Source: Adiantum capillus-veneris (Eukaryota; Streptophyta; Polypodiopsida; Polypodiales; Pteridaceae). Taken from it: DNA of 64,000 nucleotides. Below the pieces are notes generated by a model. It did not search any database. It was not told the DNA's origin and was given only the letters and a program-made list of their open reading frames with translations. The DNA is taken from the NCBI GenBank assembly GCA_014529385.2, contig CM043971.1, positions 98,134,985 through 98,198,984 on the forward strand, written 5' to 3'. Positions 33,477 to 46,121 of the stretch are shown here, in pieces (position 1 is the first letter of the stretch; each line of letters begins with the position of its first letter). The position numbers and the translations under genes are program-made.

Positions 33477-34746
33477 TCAGTGTCGATGTCTTCCTTCCTG
33501 GTTGATTTGATGTAGAAACGCATCATATAGCATAGACTCGCTTGCCATTAATGGGCCAAAATTTTTGGATTTGTACATGAAGAAGCCTGTGTAAAATGCT
33601 TCTTCGAATGTTTGGAGATGGTATCTTGGCAAAAACATTAGCCATGTGAAGTAGGCATACAACACTAGCTCTGTAGGTGGCCCACTTAGATCATATGACA
33701 GCTCTGATATGCTTCTTTCTGTATTCATGTACTCTGAAGTCCATCTTTCTGAGAACACTGTGAGATAGGCCAAAAAAGTCCGAGCTATTTTACATAGCAT
33801 CTTCCAGGATAGGCCGGGAGAGCCTCCGAATTCTGCTATGGTGCCCTGAAGGGTTTTCACCATGTAAGAACCGGATATTCTCTCTCCCTCGGCAAGCCCT
33901 GTCAATACTGGATAGTTTAGCCATGTAGGATTTCTGCTTTGTAAGGCTTTATGTTGGCTGTAAGTGTAAGTTTGGGGTGTTGGGCAAAAAGTCCTATCAT
34001 TCCTCAGCTCAGGCGGTGCATTGACTAAGAGGATCAAGTTGTTAGGGTGATCCAAAATCCATTGACACCTCCACTTTGGCTGGCTGTCTACTATCCTGTT
34101 TTGCTGTTCCCGATCCTTTAATTCTCCTTCAAATACTGGCACTTGTTCTTCCTTTGCGAGCTGCCGTTGATGTGTCAGAGTTTCATATTTTAGCAGAGCA
34201 TAGGGTAACATAGGGGCATTTCATTCTTCCCGTAGCTCTGCTGCTGTCTTGCATGATCTGGAGAGCCCTTGTAGCATCTCCTTCTCTAGTTGTATGGCCT
34301 TGTACCACATCATCTCTGATTGCTTTTCCATTTGTTCGGCCAGCTTCTGCTCTTCAAATTTTGTGACTGACTCTTTGTCTTCTTCTTGGTTTTTGGAGCC
34401 AGTTTGATCAGTCTATGTATCTGGTGCCTCATGGTCATCTGATTCTTCCTCATAGTCATCACCCCCATATATTTCTGCCAGTCCAGCCAAATCCGTGGCT
34501 GCTTGCTCCAGGTGCACTCTTACCTGTCCTTGGTGTTGCCTTGCAGTTTGGAGACTTGCAATTTGCACAACCATTGTTCTATTATTGATTTGGAGAGTTT
34601 GAAATTCCATCTCTTTTTGGGCTGCAGACTCCTCTAACTCTTTTACTCTGATGTGCAAATTTTCATTTTCCTTCCTGAGGGACTTGGAAACAATGATTTC
34701 TATTTCACTGTCATGAGCTGGTCCTTGTTGCTGTTCACTTTGTAAG
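33477..34746 (-). CDS. Element E 3' ORF, C-terminal part (coiled coil plus unknown globular domain)
   Basis: Minus-strand frames 34413-34658 and 33477-34211. The upstream part is a coiled coil (HIRVKELEESAAQKEMEFQ) with an acidic stretch (GGDDYEEESDDHEAPD). The downstream 244 residues form a globular, Trp/Tyr-rich domain (KWRCQWILDHPNNLILLVN; FGGSPGLSWKMLCKIARTFL) that I do not recognise. It ends 32 bp before the polypurine tract, so it is the last coding part of E. It is separated from the rest of the ORF (40774-43010) by element F. A stop and frame change lie around 34220-34412. Possibly an envelope-position extra ORF of unknown role. Confidence 0.6.
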
Positions 34747-35044
34747 CATTAGGAGAAATATGAACCTTGCATGGGCCTTGTAAGGAATCCTATTTTTTAG
34801 GGATTAAGGCTAATGGTGTGAGGGGTTAAGGGGACAAGGGCATTCAAGAAGCTAAGAGGTCACCTTCTCTCTCTAGCTTTTTGAAAGTGAAGGGAGTAAA
34901 GAGGTGTGGCCACATCATCAAAAACGTGGATCACTAAGAGCCAAAATTTGACTTTAAAAAAAAAAAGTTATTTTTACTTATTTTTGACTTAAAACTCCCC
35001 CCCAACATATATCCATATCAAAAAAGTATTTTTTGACATTTTTT

Positions 35045-35370
35045 TAAACTTACAAGCACTAAAAGTCCAATTTTCCAAAAAAAAAACTCCCCCCAAAAAA
35101 AAAACCTTTCTTCTCTCTTCCTCCTCCCTCCTTTCTCCCTCTCCTCTCCCTCTCCTCTCCCTCCCTGCCCCTTCTCTCCTCCTCCTCCCCTCTCTCCCTC
35201 TCTCCCACTGTCCCCTTCTCTCCTCCCATGTTCCTCCCTCTCCCTCCCTGCCCCCTTCTCTCCTCCTTCTCCACTCTCTCTCTCTCTCTCTCCCCCCCAC
35301 TACCCCCTTGTCTTCTCCCATGTTCCTCTCTCTCCCTCCCCCCTCTCTCGTTTCATCCTTTGCTTCCTCA
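35045..35370. repeat. Long polypyrimidine tract
   Basis: About 270 bp almost purely C/T on the plus strand (35105-35365), made of CTCCCTC, CTCTCC and TCCTCC units. Such mirror-like tracts can form triplex DNA. Minus-strand frames give Arg/Glu/Gly repeats and are not accepted as protein. Confidence 0.9.
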
Positions 35371-37104
35371 TGCAACAACTACCATGGTGCTCAAGGACAT
35401 CACAAATCGTATGCATACATATTTGCTTGTTCGCAACGTTTGCATCGAAAGCCGCACGTGAGGGTGAGCGGAGGTCATCCCAGGAACGTCGTAGCATCGG
35501 TGAGATGAATGTTGACGATTCTTCAATATCTTGCCAATACCATCACATATTTGAATAAAACACCCTTTTATGCAAGGTAACAATATACTTCTTACTTTTG
35601 ATTGTGTTCTTCTTATCATAAACTTTGAAGTCTAAGGTGTTGCCTCTACTTGTTTTGTAGTGCTTGGCACAAAGGTTTCTTTTATGCACAAATAGTGAAA
35701 GGCTGCAGGTTAGAGAGGCCAAGTGTCACCACTTTTCCTCTAAAACAGTCTTCTTTGTTACATCTTGCAGGTAGGTGCTTCAAATCCATGCTTATTAGGG
35801 GTGGTAGTCTCATCCTAATGTATATTTTTATATTGTTTATTCCCAGCTAGATAGAAATACTTGCAAATTTGTACAACATATACTTAACAAGTGTCTTCAT
35901 TATATAGCTTGCAAATGTTGAATTCATACATGTTTTTGTTACAAGGTGACCTCTTGCTATGCTAGTTGAGTGGCGTTGTTTGCAAGAACGGCTCAAGGAA
36001 CTGGCATAACATGAAGCTTTTACGGTGGCACAAAGCTCTCCTCAGCGGCAATGTGGCTCCCACTACACCAAAAATCATTATGCTGACATGAAGAGATCCC
36101 TAGTAGGACAATGCAAAAACTTTTTATCAGCAACAACACACTCTTTCCTAACATGAGGGCACTCCTACCAAAGATATTTTTATGTGATAGGTCACCCCAG
36201 GAGCATACCATGTCATGGAATGGATGTAAGAATTATGACCACACTACTCCTTGTAAAGTGTTCACAGATGTATGTTTATCAAAGTTAATGAGAAGAAATT
36301 TGGACTTTTTTGTTTGTTGATGTGTAAGAGCACTCTAGGTCTACCATATTTTAGATTGTTTGATAAGTTAAATTTTTTTTTTTTGTCATTTAAAGTGTAA
36401 GTTTGTTTTTGTTTGGTAAGATTGTACATGAGAAGACATAATAAAGTATAAGAGATCTTGACGGAATAAGCCTCGATTAGATTCCTACCATGCACTTGTG
36501 ACACCAGACCTCTCCTTGAACCTTTTGATTTCTATCATTGTGGGAAGTCTAAGGGTGGTCTATTTTCAATTTTTTAGCAATAACTTTTTTTTAAAGGAAA
36601 TTTTGGTTATTTTAAAGTTTGTACACAGTCTAGGAGTTCATTCTGATTGTTTTCCTTCAGTTTCAATTTTTGATCGAGGGCACTCCTTGGAAGCCACTTT
36701 TGAAGGTGTTAGGGTGAGATTTTGAGAAAGTTTTGTATGTAGGAAATGCAGTCCTTAACATAATAAAAAACATTGGTTCTCTGAGTATTTTCAGATTCCA
36801 TGGTTTTAATGCCCGTTCGAGCCCGTAGATTAAGGAAAAAGTAAGAAATGTCTGTTTTACATCATTTTTAAAGAAATTGCCAACTTGCACGTTGATTTTT
36901 GGAAAATCCGAGTAGGATATGATTTTTTTGCATCACACGATAGTCGAAGAGCGCGACGAGATGAACAAATTTATGTGAGACAAGCCCAGACAGATTCAGA
37001 GCCAATTGAACACTAGAAGCTCTTGAAAACAGCCTAAAAGTCCAACACTTAAAAAAAAAAAAACCTTACCACTTGAATTATGACCATGCATAAAAATAAA
37101 TCCT
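35371..37104. other. Element F interior, no supported gene
   Basis: Short ORFs only (for example 35370-35558, 36111-36320). Intron-like and exon-like patches could be captured gene pieces, but I recognise none. Confidence 0.4.
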
Positions 37105-38165
37105 GTACTTGTCATTTTAGGGCCCCAGGGACCCTCAAATCAGCCATCCAAAATTTTATCCAAAATTTTTGGATGGCTGATTTGCGCGCCCTTGTGGCCC
37201 CTCATGTTGAGGGTCCCTAGGGCCCTAAAATGACAAGTACAAGATTTATTTTTATGCATGGCATGATAACCCTCAACATGAGGGGCCACAAGGGCGCGCA
37301 AATCAGCCATGCAAAATTTTTGGAAGGCTGATTTGCGCGCCCTTGTGGCCCCTCATTTTGAGGGTCCCTGGGGCCCTAAAATGACAAGTACAGGCTTTTT
37401 TTGATGCATAGCCATGAGATAGAATTGGGCAAATTGATGTATTCATAGCAAACTCCCCCCCCCCCCAATGGCAAATAGCTAAACATTGTATCATGCCATG
37501 CATAAAAATAAATGTTGTACTTGTCATTTTAGGGCCCCAGGGACCCTCAACATGAGGGGCCACAAGGGCGCACAAATCAGCCATCCAAAATTTGGCCACA
37601 AGGGCGCGCAAATCAGCCATCCAAAAATTTTGATGCATAGCCATGAGATAGAGTTGGGCAAATTGATGTATTCATAGCAAACTCCCCCCCCCACAATGGC
37701 AAATAGCTAAACATTGTATCATGCCATGCATTAAAAAAAGCTTGTACTTGTCATTTTAGGGGCCCAGGGACCCTCAACAAGAGGGGCCACAAGGGCGCGC
37801 AAACTGGCCATCCAAAATTTTGGATGGCCAGTTTGCGTGCCCTTGTGGCCCCTCTTGTTGAGGGTCCCTGGGCCCCTAAAATGACAAGTACAAGCTTTTT
37901 TTAATGCATGGCCATGAGATAGAACTGGGCAGTTTAATGTGCTTATAGAAACCCCCCCCCCCCCCCCATTTGGCAGATACCTAAACCTTGTATCATGCTT
38001 ATCAACCATTTTTTACTTCCTTGTGTCCATCCCCTGTTCTTGGAAATATCTTGGTCCCTATTTGTGCCTGGATGGGCATTCTACGCGCCGTTGTGGTCCC
38101 TCTTGTTGAGGGTCTCTGGGGATTCAAAATGACAAATAGGGGCTTTGTTTTAATGTATGGCCATG
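37105..38165. repeat. Array of long palindromic (foldback) units
   Basis: Five related units: 37105-37240, 37269-37391, about 37518-37630, 37723-37912, and a half-unit at about 38068-38165. Each arm contains GTACTTGTCATTTTAGG, CCCAGGGACCCTCAAC, GGGGCCACAAGGGCGCGCAA and GGCCATCCAAAA or close variants, followed by its own reverse complement. Units are spaced by a shared linker (CATGAGATAGA.TTGGGCA, a C-run of 9-14, AAATAGCTAAACATTGTATC). Non-coding; transcripts would form long hairpins. Confidence 0.93.
37723..37912. repeat. 190-bp near-perfect palindrome
   Basis: Centre between 37817 and 37818 (CCAAAATTTTGG). Base pairing holds from 37723 to 37912, with one mismatch noticed (GCGCGC versus GCGTGC). 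There is no spacer between the arms, which is rare in stable genomic DNA. Confidence 0.95.
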
Positions 38166-40747
38166 AGATAGAGTTGTAGTGTTTGATGTCCGGAGTATTC
38201 ACTATGTCAAATTTTCCTATATCATGTCCGTTCACCACAATGGATTGAAAGTAGCCCTTATAGGCCTTACCTACACATGTTTCTGTAACTTTACAAGAAT
38301 ATAAATTCCCTTCTGTTGAACACATGTGCTATGTTACATATACTTTAGTGAACTCGCAAGGTCAAAGGCCTCACAAATTTTGTGCACTCAGAACATTTAG
38401 CACTAGAAATCAACCAAACAAGGAGCCAATTTTTACTTCCTTGTGTTCACCTCGTGTTCTTGGAAATGTTTTGGTTAAGCCATTTCTTTGGTATTTAAAA
38501 CCACATGTGACCCCTATTGTTATAGTATCCTACCAAAGGTTTCTTGATTAGCAGTTATATAGGTTCGAGTGATACATATCTTCTATGTTAACAATGCATG
38601 TATCTATAATTTATGTTTACACTTTCTCTATCCAAATGAGCTACATAGTAAAAATCAAATCCGCAATTCAACAATTAAGTTCACAAGGTGATAGCTATTG
38701 GTATGATCTTTAACAATACCAAATAAATAGCTACCAATAGCGAATGAATAGGGATATTTAAGAAGGTTTGATACCAAAAACTTGTCAACACTACTAAAAA
38801 AGGTGGAAATTCAAAGGCTTTATAATATATATGATGAAACAAGAATCAATAATAATTCACCCCTATATATCTACACCTCCATCTCAAGTTGTCATTTCTC
38901 TAAGTCAAGCTTGGCATAGGAATAGTATGGAAACAATAACATTTTGGAAAGCAAGAATTTAGCTTTCTCAACTTTTGAAATGTTGCTATTGATATATATT
39001 CAACATCCCCAAATGAGGACATCTTGACAAAGGTTATGATCCACTTAATAAGAATAACCATTAGTGATTAAACTAAAATCAAAATATTGCATGAATTTCT
39101 TCATGGTGGAATGATTAAGACTTGAAACTTCAAACATCTTACCGACAAATCAGAATATCCAAAAAAATCAACAATATTTCTCAAATCTGTATGAAACTCC
39201 AGTAATCTAAATAAAATACTCTCACTCAGTGCGACACCATTTAACAAAAAGAAATATTTATATTGCATTTATAGAGGAATCCAGCCTCATAAAAATAATT
39301 ACAAATGGAGACAATGTTGTTGCTGTTAGGCTTCTCTTACAAGTATTTGTCTTTCTCATCTAGAGATTCATATACACGAGTATTTGTGTGTCTATGACAC
39401 TAGGGAAGATAGTAGTACTATAGGGATGGCTTTTCTAAGAGCTCCTAGAGAGTACCTATTGGTTCAAGATTCTACAAAAATCCTACTATTCTTATCAAAA
39501 TCTTTTAACATGGTAGTGAAAGGTTCCTCACGGAACAAAAATAGGGTGATTTCCATCTCTGCACATGGTTGCTTGCTCATGTCCTCTCAAAACAAGTTGA
39601 CTCTGTAAGTAAACAACAGATTATGTGAGCACAAAGTTATAAAGTACAAAATGATATCATTCTAATAATCTAATGATAACTACACAAAGAATAAATTATA
39701 AGAAAAATCTTTGATGACTCTCCATAGATAACACAACTTACTTACATTGTGAGACTCAATCACATGCTACAAAACTATAGATGGCGCACCAAAGCCATCA
39801 ACAAAATAGCACCACCCAGTGTTATGAGGTGTGAAGCCTAAACATTGAAAGCCATAAAGAGGTTAATTCCCTCCAGCATGATAAACTTAAAGATGGAGAT
39901 GATCTTAAGCTCTGAATGTAAGCTACAAGGGTAGTTTTCTCACCATTCTATCTTTATGTTGGAGATGAATCCTTGCAATGCCCATGCACTATTCACACCT
40001 CCTGTTCTTGTGGTATGCAAGTCATGTGAGTTGATGCTTTTTCCACCTTCAGGAGTAGAGGTTTCCATGTAGTGCGAGTGAATGAAAGTAGAAGGAGGAG
40101 AATCTTGTTTCATGCTGTAATGGAGGTGAGAGAAGGGAGAGGAGCTAGCTTGGTGTGGAACTATGTGGTGGGCAAGGGGAAGAGATGGGGAAGAAGCTTG
40201 CTTGGTGCTACAATGGAGATGGGAGAAAGCTAGTAGAGAGATAATGTTGGACTATAGGGGGTGCATGTGGTTGTTGCAGCCATGGAGAGCTTGGAAAAGG
40301 GTTTGTAGAGAGAGAAAATCACTTTTAGCTATAGAATAGGTTTGGAAAGACTTTGGAGGGTGGAAAATGATGTTTTGAAAATTTTTGAAAAAATTTAATT
40401 TTTTGGAATTTTTTAGTGCACGTTTTTTACTTTTGGAGGTCAAAAATACTTTTTTGACCATGAAATAGGTTAGGGGACCTTTTAAGGAGGGAAAACTTGA
40501 AATTTGAAATTTTTTGAAATTTTAAAACTTTTAGTGTATTTTTAAATCCGGGCCAAAAAGTGGGAGAAAAAAGGTCAAAGTGGTCCCCCCCCCTCCCTTT
40601 CCCCTAGCCACCTCCCTTACCTTCTCACTAGGTAAGAGGCCATTAAGAGGTGTAAGGCTACCTTGTCCCCCTACTTTTTTTGAGGGTATAGAGTGTGTCC
40701 ACCACCCTCTTCCTATTGGCTGGCCTCTAATTAACCTTAATCCCAAA
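38166..40747. other. Element F right interior, no supported gene
   Basis: AT-rich sequence with no domain or repeat pair identified. The stretch 40560-40747 is the purine/pyrimidine-skewed subterminal region resembling the inverted left end. Confidence 0.5.
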
Positions 40748-40773
40748 GGGCCCATAGAGGGTTCATATTTTTC

Positions 40774-43010
40774 CTAATGGTCCGAGATTTGCCTTTGTAA
40801 TTGATCCTCTGCTGTAAGCGCACTTTCGGCTATCATTAGGCACTGTTTTCTTTCCAATTCTAGCTCTCTCTTCAGTGCAGCCACTTCTTCTTGCGGTTGG
40901 ACCACCGGTGTTGTTGGTAGCAACGTTTTTTGTTTCTTTGCTCGTTCTATTTCCCTTGCTTGTATATCTGTTACTGCTCTCAAATCCTTAACTTCAATTT
41001 GTAAGTCATCGATTATGACTTGCAAACTTTTGACTGTTTCCAGGACATCTTGCTTTTGTTTTTCCAACCTTTGGATTTGTTCATCTCTGTCACTGACATC
41101 TTCAAGAAATACATTGATTGTATCTTCACAAATGGCATTGAAATTTTTAGACTCCTGTAAATTTTCCTTGAGGAGGTTTACTCTGCTTTTGAGCCCCAAG
41201 ATCTCAGCATCTCTGATGTTGATCAGTTTTAGGGTGTCATCTCTTTTCTCCTGCAGCTTTAGAACTTCTTGATTGGTTTTTTCTAACTTCGTTTTGTTGG
41301 ACCTGTTCTGATCGGCTAACCACTGACTGTGCAATCTTGTTCGGTTTAGTAGGGTCTCCATTGACTGTAAATCCAGGTCTATAGTAGCTTCCAGCTCAAT
41401 TTCTTGAGAGGAGGAAGATTTTTCTTTTGTCAGATCCACCTCTTTTTGCTTGCCTTTATCAATGTGTGATACTGTTCCAGTGTTTGGGTGACCATCTGTC
41501 CTTTCTTCTTCTTCTTCATTGGGTGGTGTATGTACCCTCTCATCACGATGTGAGCTCTCTGAATGAAAAGGAGAGTCAGTAGGTGGGGTTGATTGCCTCT
41601 CACTTGTCTCTAGCCTTGGAGATGGAGGTGGTGTTTCCTGATCTCGTGAAGTTGGCCTTAACTGATCTCTCAAGGTTTGGAGATCCTCCTCTTCTAGTAG
41701 CAGTTCTGGTTCATCCATAGAATTCCTTTCTTGGATGTACCTCTCGAACCAGTCTAACTCAAAAGCTGGGTTGTGTTTATTCTTTGGAGATCCTCCTCTT
41801 CTAGTAGCAGTTCTGGTTCATCCATAGCATTCCTTTCTTGGATGTACCTCTCGAACCAGTCTAACTCAAAAGCTGGGTTGTGTTTATTCTTTGTTCTCAA
41901 TGTGTAAGTGCTACTAGAAGGTTTCCAAGTGGAGCCTACATTGCCTCGTAGAGATCTCTCGAGAACAAAGCCTTCTAGCATTCTTTCCATTTTTGCTACC
42001 TTCTGCAATCTAGTGTTGTTCTCCATTTCCATTTTCCGCTTCTTTAGTCTCAAATCTTCTTCTTCAGTTTTTCTTTCTTCTTCCATCTTTTCCTGTGTAC
42101 TTCTCGTTACTCTTTCCAGCCTTCGTCCTCCAATGGTGTTAGTAGAGGCCGGTACTCGCCTTTGTGATCTGTCTTCAATATTCTCTCTTAACACCAACCA
42201 GTTGTTTTGATGAGGAGCAGGTGGCAGCCGATCTGCCGCACCTATGGTCTGGTATATTATTTTGGTGAGGACTTCTCCTCTTGCAATGTAATTTGGCTTG
42301 TCCTACCGTAGCTTTGTCACTTCCTCAAACAGATATGATGCGTGATCTATATAGAACTCATGTGTCATTCCCATAGCCCAGGTGAGTGTTGTGGAGATGA
42401 CCCCGTGTGGTGTAGTGTATCTAGGTGGTCTCTTGCTGTAGCTCAACAAACACTAATTGTATACCTGTGTCAGTTCTCTTACTTCCGGGTTTGCTATGAG
42501 TTCGAAAGAAGGTAGTTTTGATCTTTGCAGGTAGGCTGTGAGGTTCTTCCTTCTTTCTCCCATGTTGGCTCCTTGATCAAACAATTTCAATGCCTCTTTG
42601 ATGATTTCCTTGGTGATCTGAATCTCCATCACTTCATTATTCATGCCTGCCACCCTGCAAGTTCCATCTTCTTGGATAGTCTCAATTAGGTGTTGTACCC
42701 TCTTGAAATCTATCCCCACTGGTGGTAGTGAGACAAAGTTATACAAGCCAACTTTTTTCAGCCATGACCTTTGCGGTGATCTTTCTGAGGTAATTTTTTG
42801 CCTCCTTGGGGATCATCACTGTATCCACTAAATTTCCTTTGTCATCCACATATGAACCTTGATAGATTTGAAAGGCTGCTGCCTGTTGCACGTCTGCAGG
42901 TATCCAGGTGGCTGTCTGCTGGCTTTAATGAATTGGGTAGAAGTGCATAGGGTATTGCACCTTCCGTTTGCCAGGTTCTTGCCTTTTCTTTTTCCTGGAG
43001 AAGCATCCAT
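40774..43010 (-). CDS. Element E 3' ORF, N-terminal and coiled-coil part
   Basis: Minus-strand coding run starting at MDASPGKRKG (43010), through frames 42453-42746 (GLYNFVSLPPVGIDFKRVQ, a globular segment), 41754-42197 (Arg/Glu-rich) and 40774-41718 (314 residues). The last is acidic and Pro/Ser-rich, then a long coiled coil (LKSRVNLLKENLQESKNFN; LEKQKQDVLETVKSLQVII). A 107-bp tandem duplication at 41679-41892 shifts the frame, and stops occur near 42440 and 42830. It lies downstream of pol, in the position of extra ORFs in giant plant gypsy elements. No known domain recognised. It continues at 34746 after element F. Confidence 0.65.
41679..41892. repeat. 107-bp tandem duplication breaking the 3' ORF
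   Basis: Unit GGAGATCCTCCTCTTCTAGT... at 41679-41785 repeats at 41786-41892 with one visible change (ATAGAATTCC/ATAGCATTCC). As 107 is not a multiple of three, it frameshifts the coiled-coil ORF. Both copies encode MDEPELLLEEEDLQ. Confidence 0.95.
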
Positions 43011-45662
43011 GGATCCTGTATTCACAAATAACGGTTAATGTACAAACATAGTACTTCTCTTCTAAATTGATTACCACTTAATCATGCATCTAGATGAGCC
43101 TTCTTAATCCCAAGATGAGTTAAGGTAAAATGTTAGCAGATAGACAAGCTCTTTCATTGTCCGACTCTGACGGCTTCAAATTAATGTTGTTGATGAAGGA
43201 GAACAAGTCCAAATGCCTTGAAATTTTGTGTAGTGTATGTGCATAGGGCATGTAAGGTCACCCTATAGTCACAAACTGAAAATCAGCTCATTTGCAATTT
43301 TTGCCCAGTCTATCGCGATAGACTGGCTATCTTCTGACAAGGGATATGTTTTCCACTTGTGACTCCACCAGTTGGTTTCTCATGTCTTGCACATGATCTG
43401 ATCCCATTTCCACCTCAAATGAATGTCAAGTGACCCCTTTTTGGATCAAATTCCATTTTTTCAGATTCCCTCCAAGGAGATGTTGGCCCATCTCCTTCAT
43501 TTTGTGTTGTTTTGGGCTCAAACTTAGTGGGTAGTCCTCTTGCATCATGCTGAAGCCAATTGTTGATTCCAATTTTTGATCAGATGGCCCTGTATCACTC
43601 TGCTTAGTCTATCGCGATAGACTGGGACTTAGTGTCATCTTGTCATATTTTGGCTCTGTGATCATTTGTCTGCCTTCTTCTAGTTGATGTAAGGTTGCTT
43701 GACCTCTCACATGTGAATTTTAACTGTCTACCCTTGAGATGCCATGTTCTGACTCTGAGTTGCTGTCAAGTCTATCTCGGCTTGCCATATGAGTCCATCT
43801 TGTCACCAAATTTGGTGTACTGCATCCATATGCTTCCCCAAGTCTATCTTGTGAAAATTTTGAAAAGCCTTCCCCCCCAAGATAAAAATAGCAAGTCTAT
43901 CGCGATAGACTCAGTTACTTGGCCAAGAGAGAGCAATTTTGCACTTTGATTTGATATTTGTGGTCATTATTCATTGTTAGTACCCCTCATGAAGTCAAAA
44001 TCAAAATTTTACTTGTCTAAGTGTAATAGAAAGTCTATCGCGATAGACTTAGTATCTAGTTATTTTTACAAGTTTTTTGATGTTAGTTGACGACAATGGT
44101 GTTAGTAGGCTCTCCTAGACACACACATTAAGTTTTAATCAATTTAGAAGAGTGTACTCCCTGTTTGCAGCACTTAGTTGGTTCTGGAGTTGGAGTAGAC
44201 CACTTAGGTGATGGTCGCCGTTCCTTTTGGTCATTGTGTGACTTAGGCTGACTTTCATTTCCTTTTGACCTTCCGTCAAAGCAGTCGGTTGTTCTTTTGG
44301 TGTTTACATCACCAAGAACGACCATTTGGACATCTTTCTGGCCTGTTGCTGGCATTTTCCCTAGTGGAAGAGCTTTTTCTTGAGTGGACACATTCCAACT
44401 CGTAGTTGACCTCTTTTGGATGTACCCTGTCAAATTTGGTGTCATTTGGTCACTTGGTCGGCCCGTTAGAGTATCGTGACGCTTTGCGCAGTTTCCGTTA
44501 GATAGGGACTTTAGGCTCCGTTTTGAAGAAATTTTTCATGGTCTAACCATTCAGTTGGTCTGTCGAGGTTATTGGCTTGTTGCCTATGAGTTTTGGTTCA
44601 TTTCTGATCACTTTGGTTCAGCTACCCTTATGCTGCAGGTTCTGTGAAATTAGGGTTTTCCGGGCTGCTTCCTTCACGCTTTCCGAGGTCATAGGCTTGA
44701 TCCCTAAGCTATAGACATTGAGCCTTTCAATTTTGGTTCCATTTGGTGGCCTCTAGGTCTTCCTAACACCCGGTCTACAGTATGTGTGCACAGGTTGTGA
44801 TGGTGGTGCTGGCGAGGTTTTGCGAGTAACTGAAGTAAACAACACTTAGAGTCAGTGTTGACGAGCATACCTCTCATATCTGAGGTCGATCTGGTGACCG
44901 TGCCCGATGGATGAGCTCCTGGAAGTCTCAACTGCTGTAGGGAGCTCTCTCTCTCTCACAATGGAAAATGACTCAAATGAGAGATTTCTAGCCTAGCCCC
45001 TCTATATGTAATTGCGACTCCGACACAAAATTTTCCCATCTTTTACCTGTGGCCATAACTTTTTGCGAGATGCGGTTTAGGCTTGCAAATTTCCTGATTT
45101 GGACCTCGTTTGCTCCAGTTCTACAATTTTTGCAGATTTCTCCTTTTGGAGGTCCCGTCATGACGGTGGTCATTTTTGCCCTGTCACCTTCGCAGTCCCT
45201 ATTTTTTCTGTGTCTTCTTTACCTTGCTCTGATCAGGCGTCTCTTCTGTTGTGTTTCCATTTGGATTATGGATTTTTTTCTATATTTTTTGCTAGAAAAT
45301 GGCTAAAATAAAGCAAATAAATCCCAAAATAACCCAAAAATAGCAATTTTAACCTATAAAAATACCAATGAAAAGAAAAAAACTTTGTAGCTCACTTTTC
45401 TCTCGTCTATGTACATTCTCACTCTTAATCGTCAACCTTGGCCTATTTTTTGCTGCTTTTCGACGGTTTTTGGCCAATTTTGACTCTCTTTATAGTATAT
45501 ACACATCCCTAGGGGCTCATATATGATCATTTGGTCCCCAATTTTGATTAATTATGAGGGCATATTCTTTTTCCCAAAATCACACAATAAACGCAAAAAT
45601 GGTTGAAAAATTAATCACAAACATTGCCCTCTAATATATGACGCGAGTCCGCTTTGGAATGC
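43011..45662. other. Non-coding spacer of element E with leader-like sequence
   Basis: No convincing gene. 43.2-44.1 kb resembles the 5' leader at 58.4-59.3 kb in phrasing (GCCTTGAAATTT.GTGTG) and carries four copies of the TCTATCGCGATAGA palindrome. 44.1-45.0 kb has a short Lys/Gln-rich frame (44128-44445) without domains. Confidence 0.6.
43306..44050. repeat. Four copies of an 18-20-bp palindrome
   Basis: AGTCTATCGCGATAGACT occurs at 43306-43325 (with flanking C/G), 43606-43623, 43894-43911 and 44031-44050, spaced about 300, 290 and 140 bp. All four cores are perfect palindromes. Looks like binding sites or hairpins. Confidence 0.95.
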
Positions 45663-45679
45663 CTCCCCCCCTCCTAGTT
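45663..45679 (-). promoter_or_regulatory. Second polypurine tract in element E
   Basis: Minus strand AACTAGGAGGGGGGGAG, identical over 17 nt to the 3' polypurine tract at 33429-33445. It lies just downstream of the pol region. Could be a central polypurine tract or the relic end of an ancestral shorter element. Confidence 0.85.
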
Positions 45680-46121
45680 GGAGTCCTCCCGGACGACAGG
45701 GTATCATCAAGGGTATGTGCTGTGCATGGGCGTAAACTCGTGCTAATGCAGGCCTTGTAATGTATCCCTATATGCATGCACAGTCAATGCATTTAGAAAA
45801 AATTTATGCGGTGTAAGAGGAAGGTATAAGAGATTCGCTTATTGGCATTTGTCGTTGAGTTTTTTTGTGGTAGCTTGAGTTGGCTGGCAGATTTTCTTTG
45901 CAAGAAGAAGTTGTAAATCTGCCGCTCTTTGTTTGATTGTTTTCCACGGTTTTTGAATTGGTGTATGTGGCTCCTTTGAAGTCGATATTGTTCTATATTT
46001 TGTTGCATGTTCTGGTGGAACATTCTTTCGTTTCCATTGGATGACTTTGGTCGTACATATCCTTGTAGTTATTGTTGTGGATTCTGCTTGTTTCCGCGTG
46101 CTGGTTGTATGATTTGGCTTG

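Larger units (their letters stand above)
34747..40779. mobile_element. 6-kb non-autonomous TIR element F inside element E
   Basis: Left end CATTAGGAGAAATATGAACC (34747) and right end, read inverted from 40779, CATTAGGAAAAATATGAACC. Similarity extends imperfectly to about 60 bp (ATGGGCC, GGGATTAAGG). It interrupts the coiled-coil ORF of E: coding stops at 40780 and resumes at 34746. No transposase ORF. No clear target duplication, so superfamily is open. Contents: polypyrimidine tract (35.05-35.37 kb), unidentified short ORFs (35.4-36.5 kb), the palindrome array (37.1-38.2 kb), and an AT-rich remainder. Confidence 0.7.

Noticed and set aside
34989-35378. Arg/Glu/Gly-rich ORFs on the minus strand
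   Set aside because: Products of a polypyrimidine tract read backwards; no domain.
34747-40779. Element F as an intron of the 3' ORF
   Set aside because: Ends are inverted repeats, not GT..AG splice borders, and 6 kb would be very long for a retrotransposon intron.
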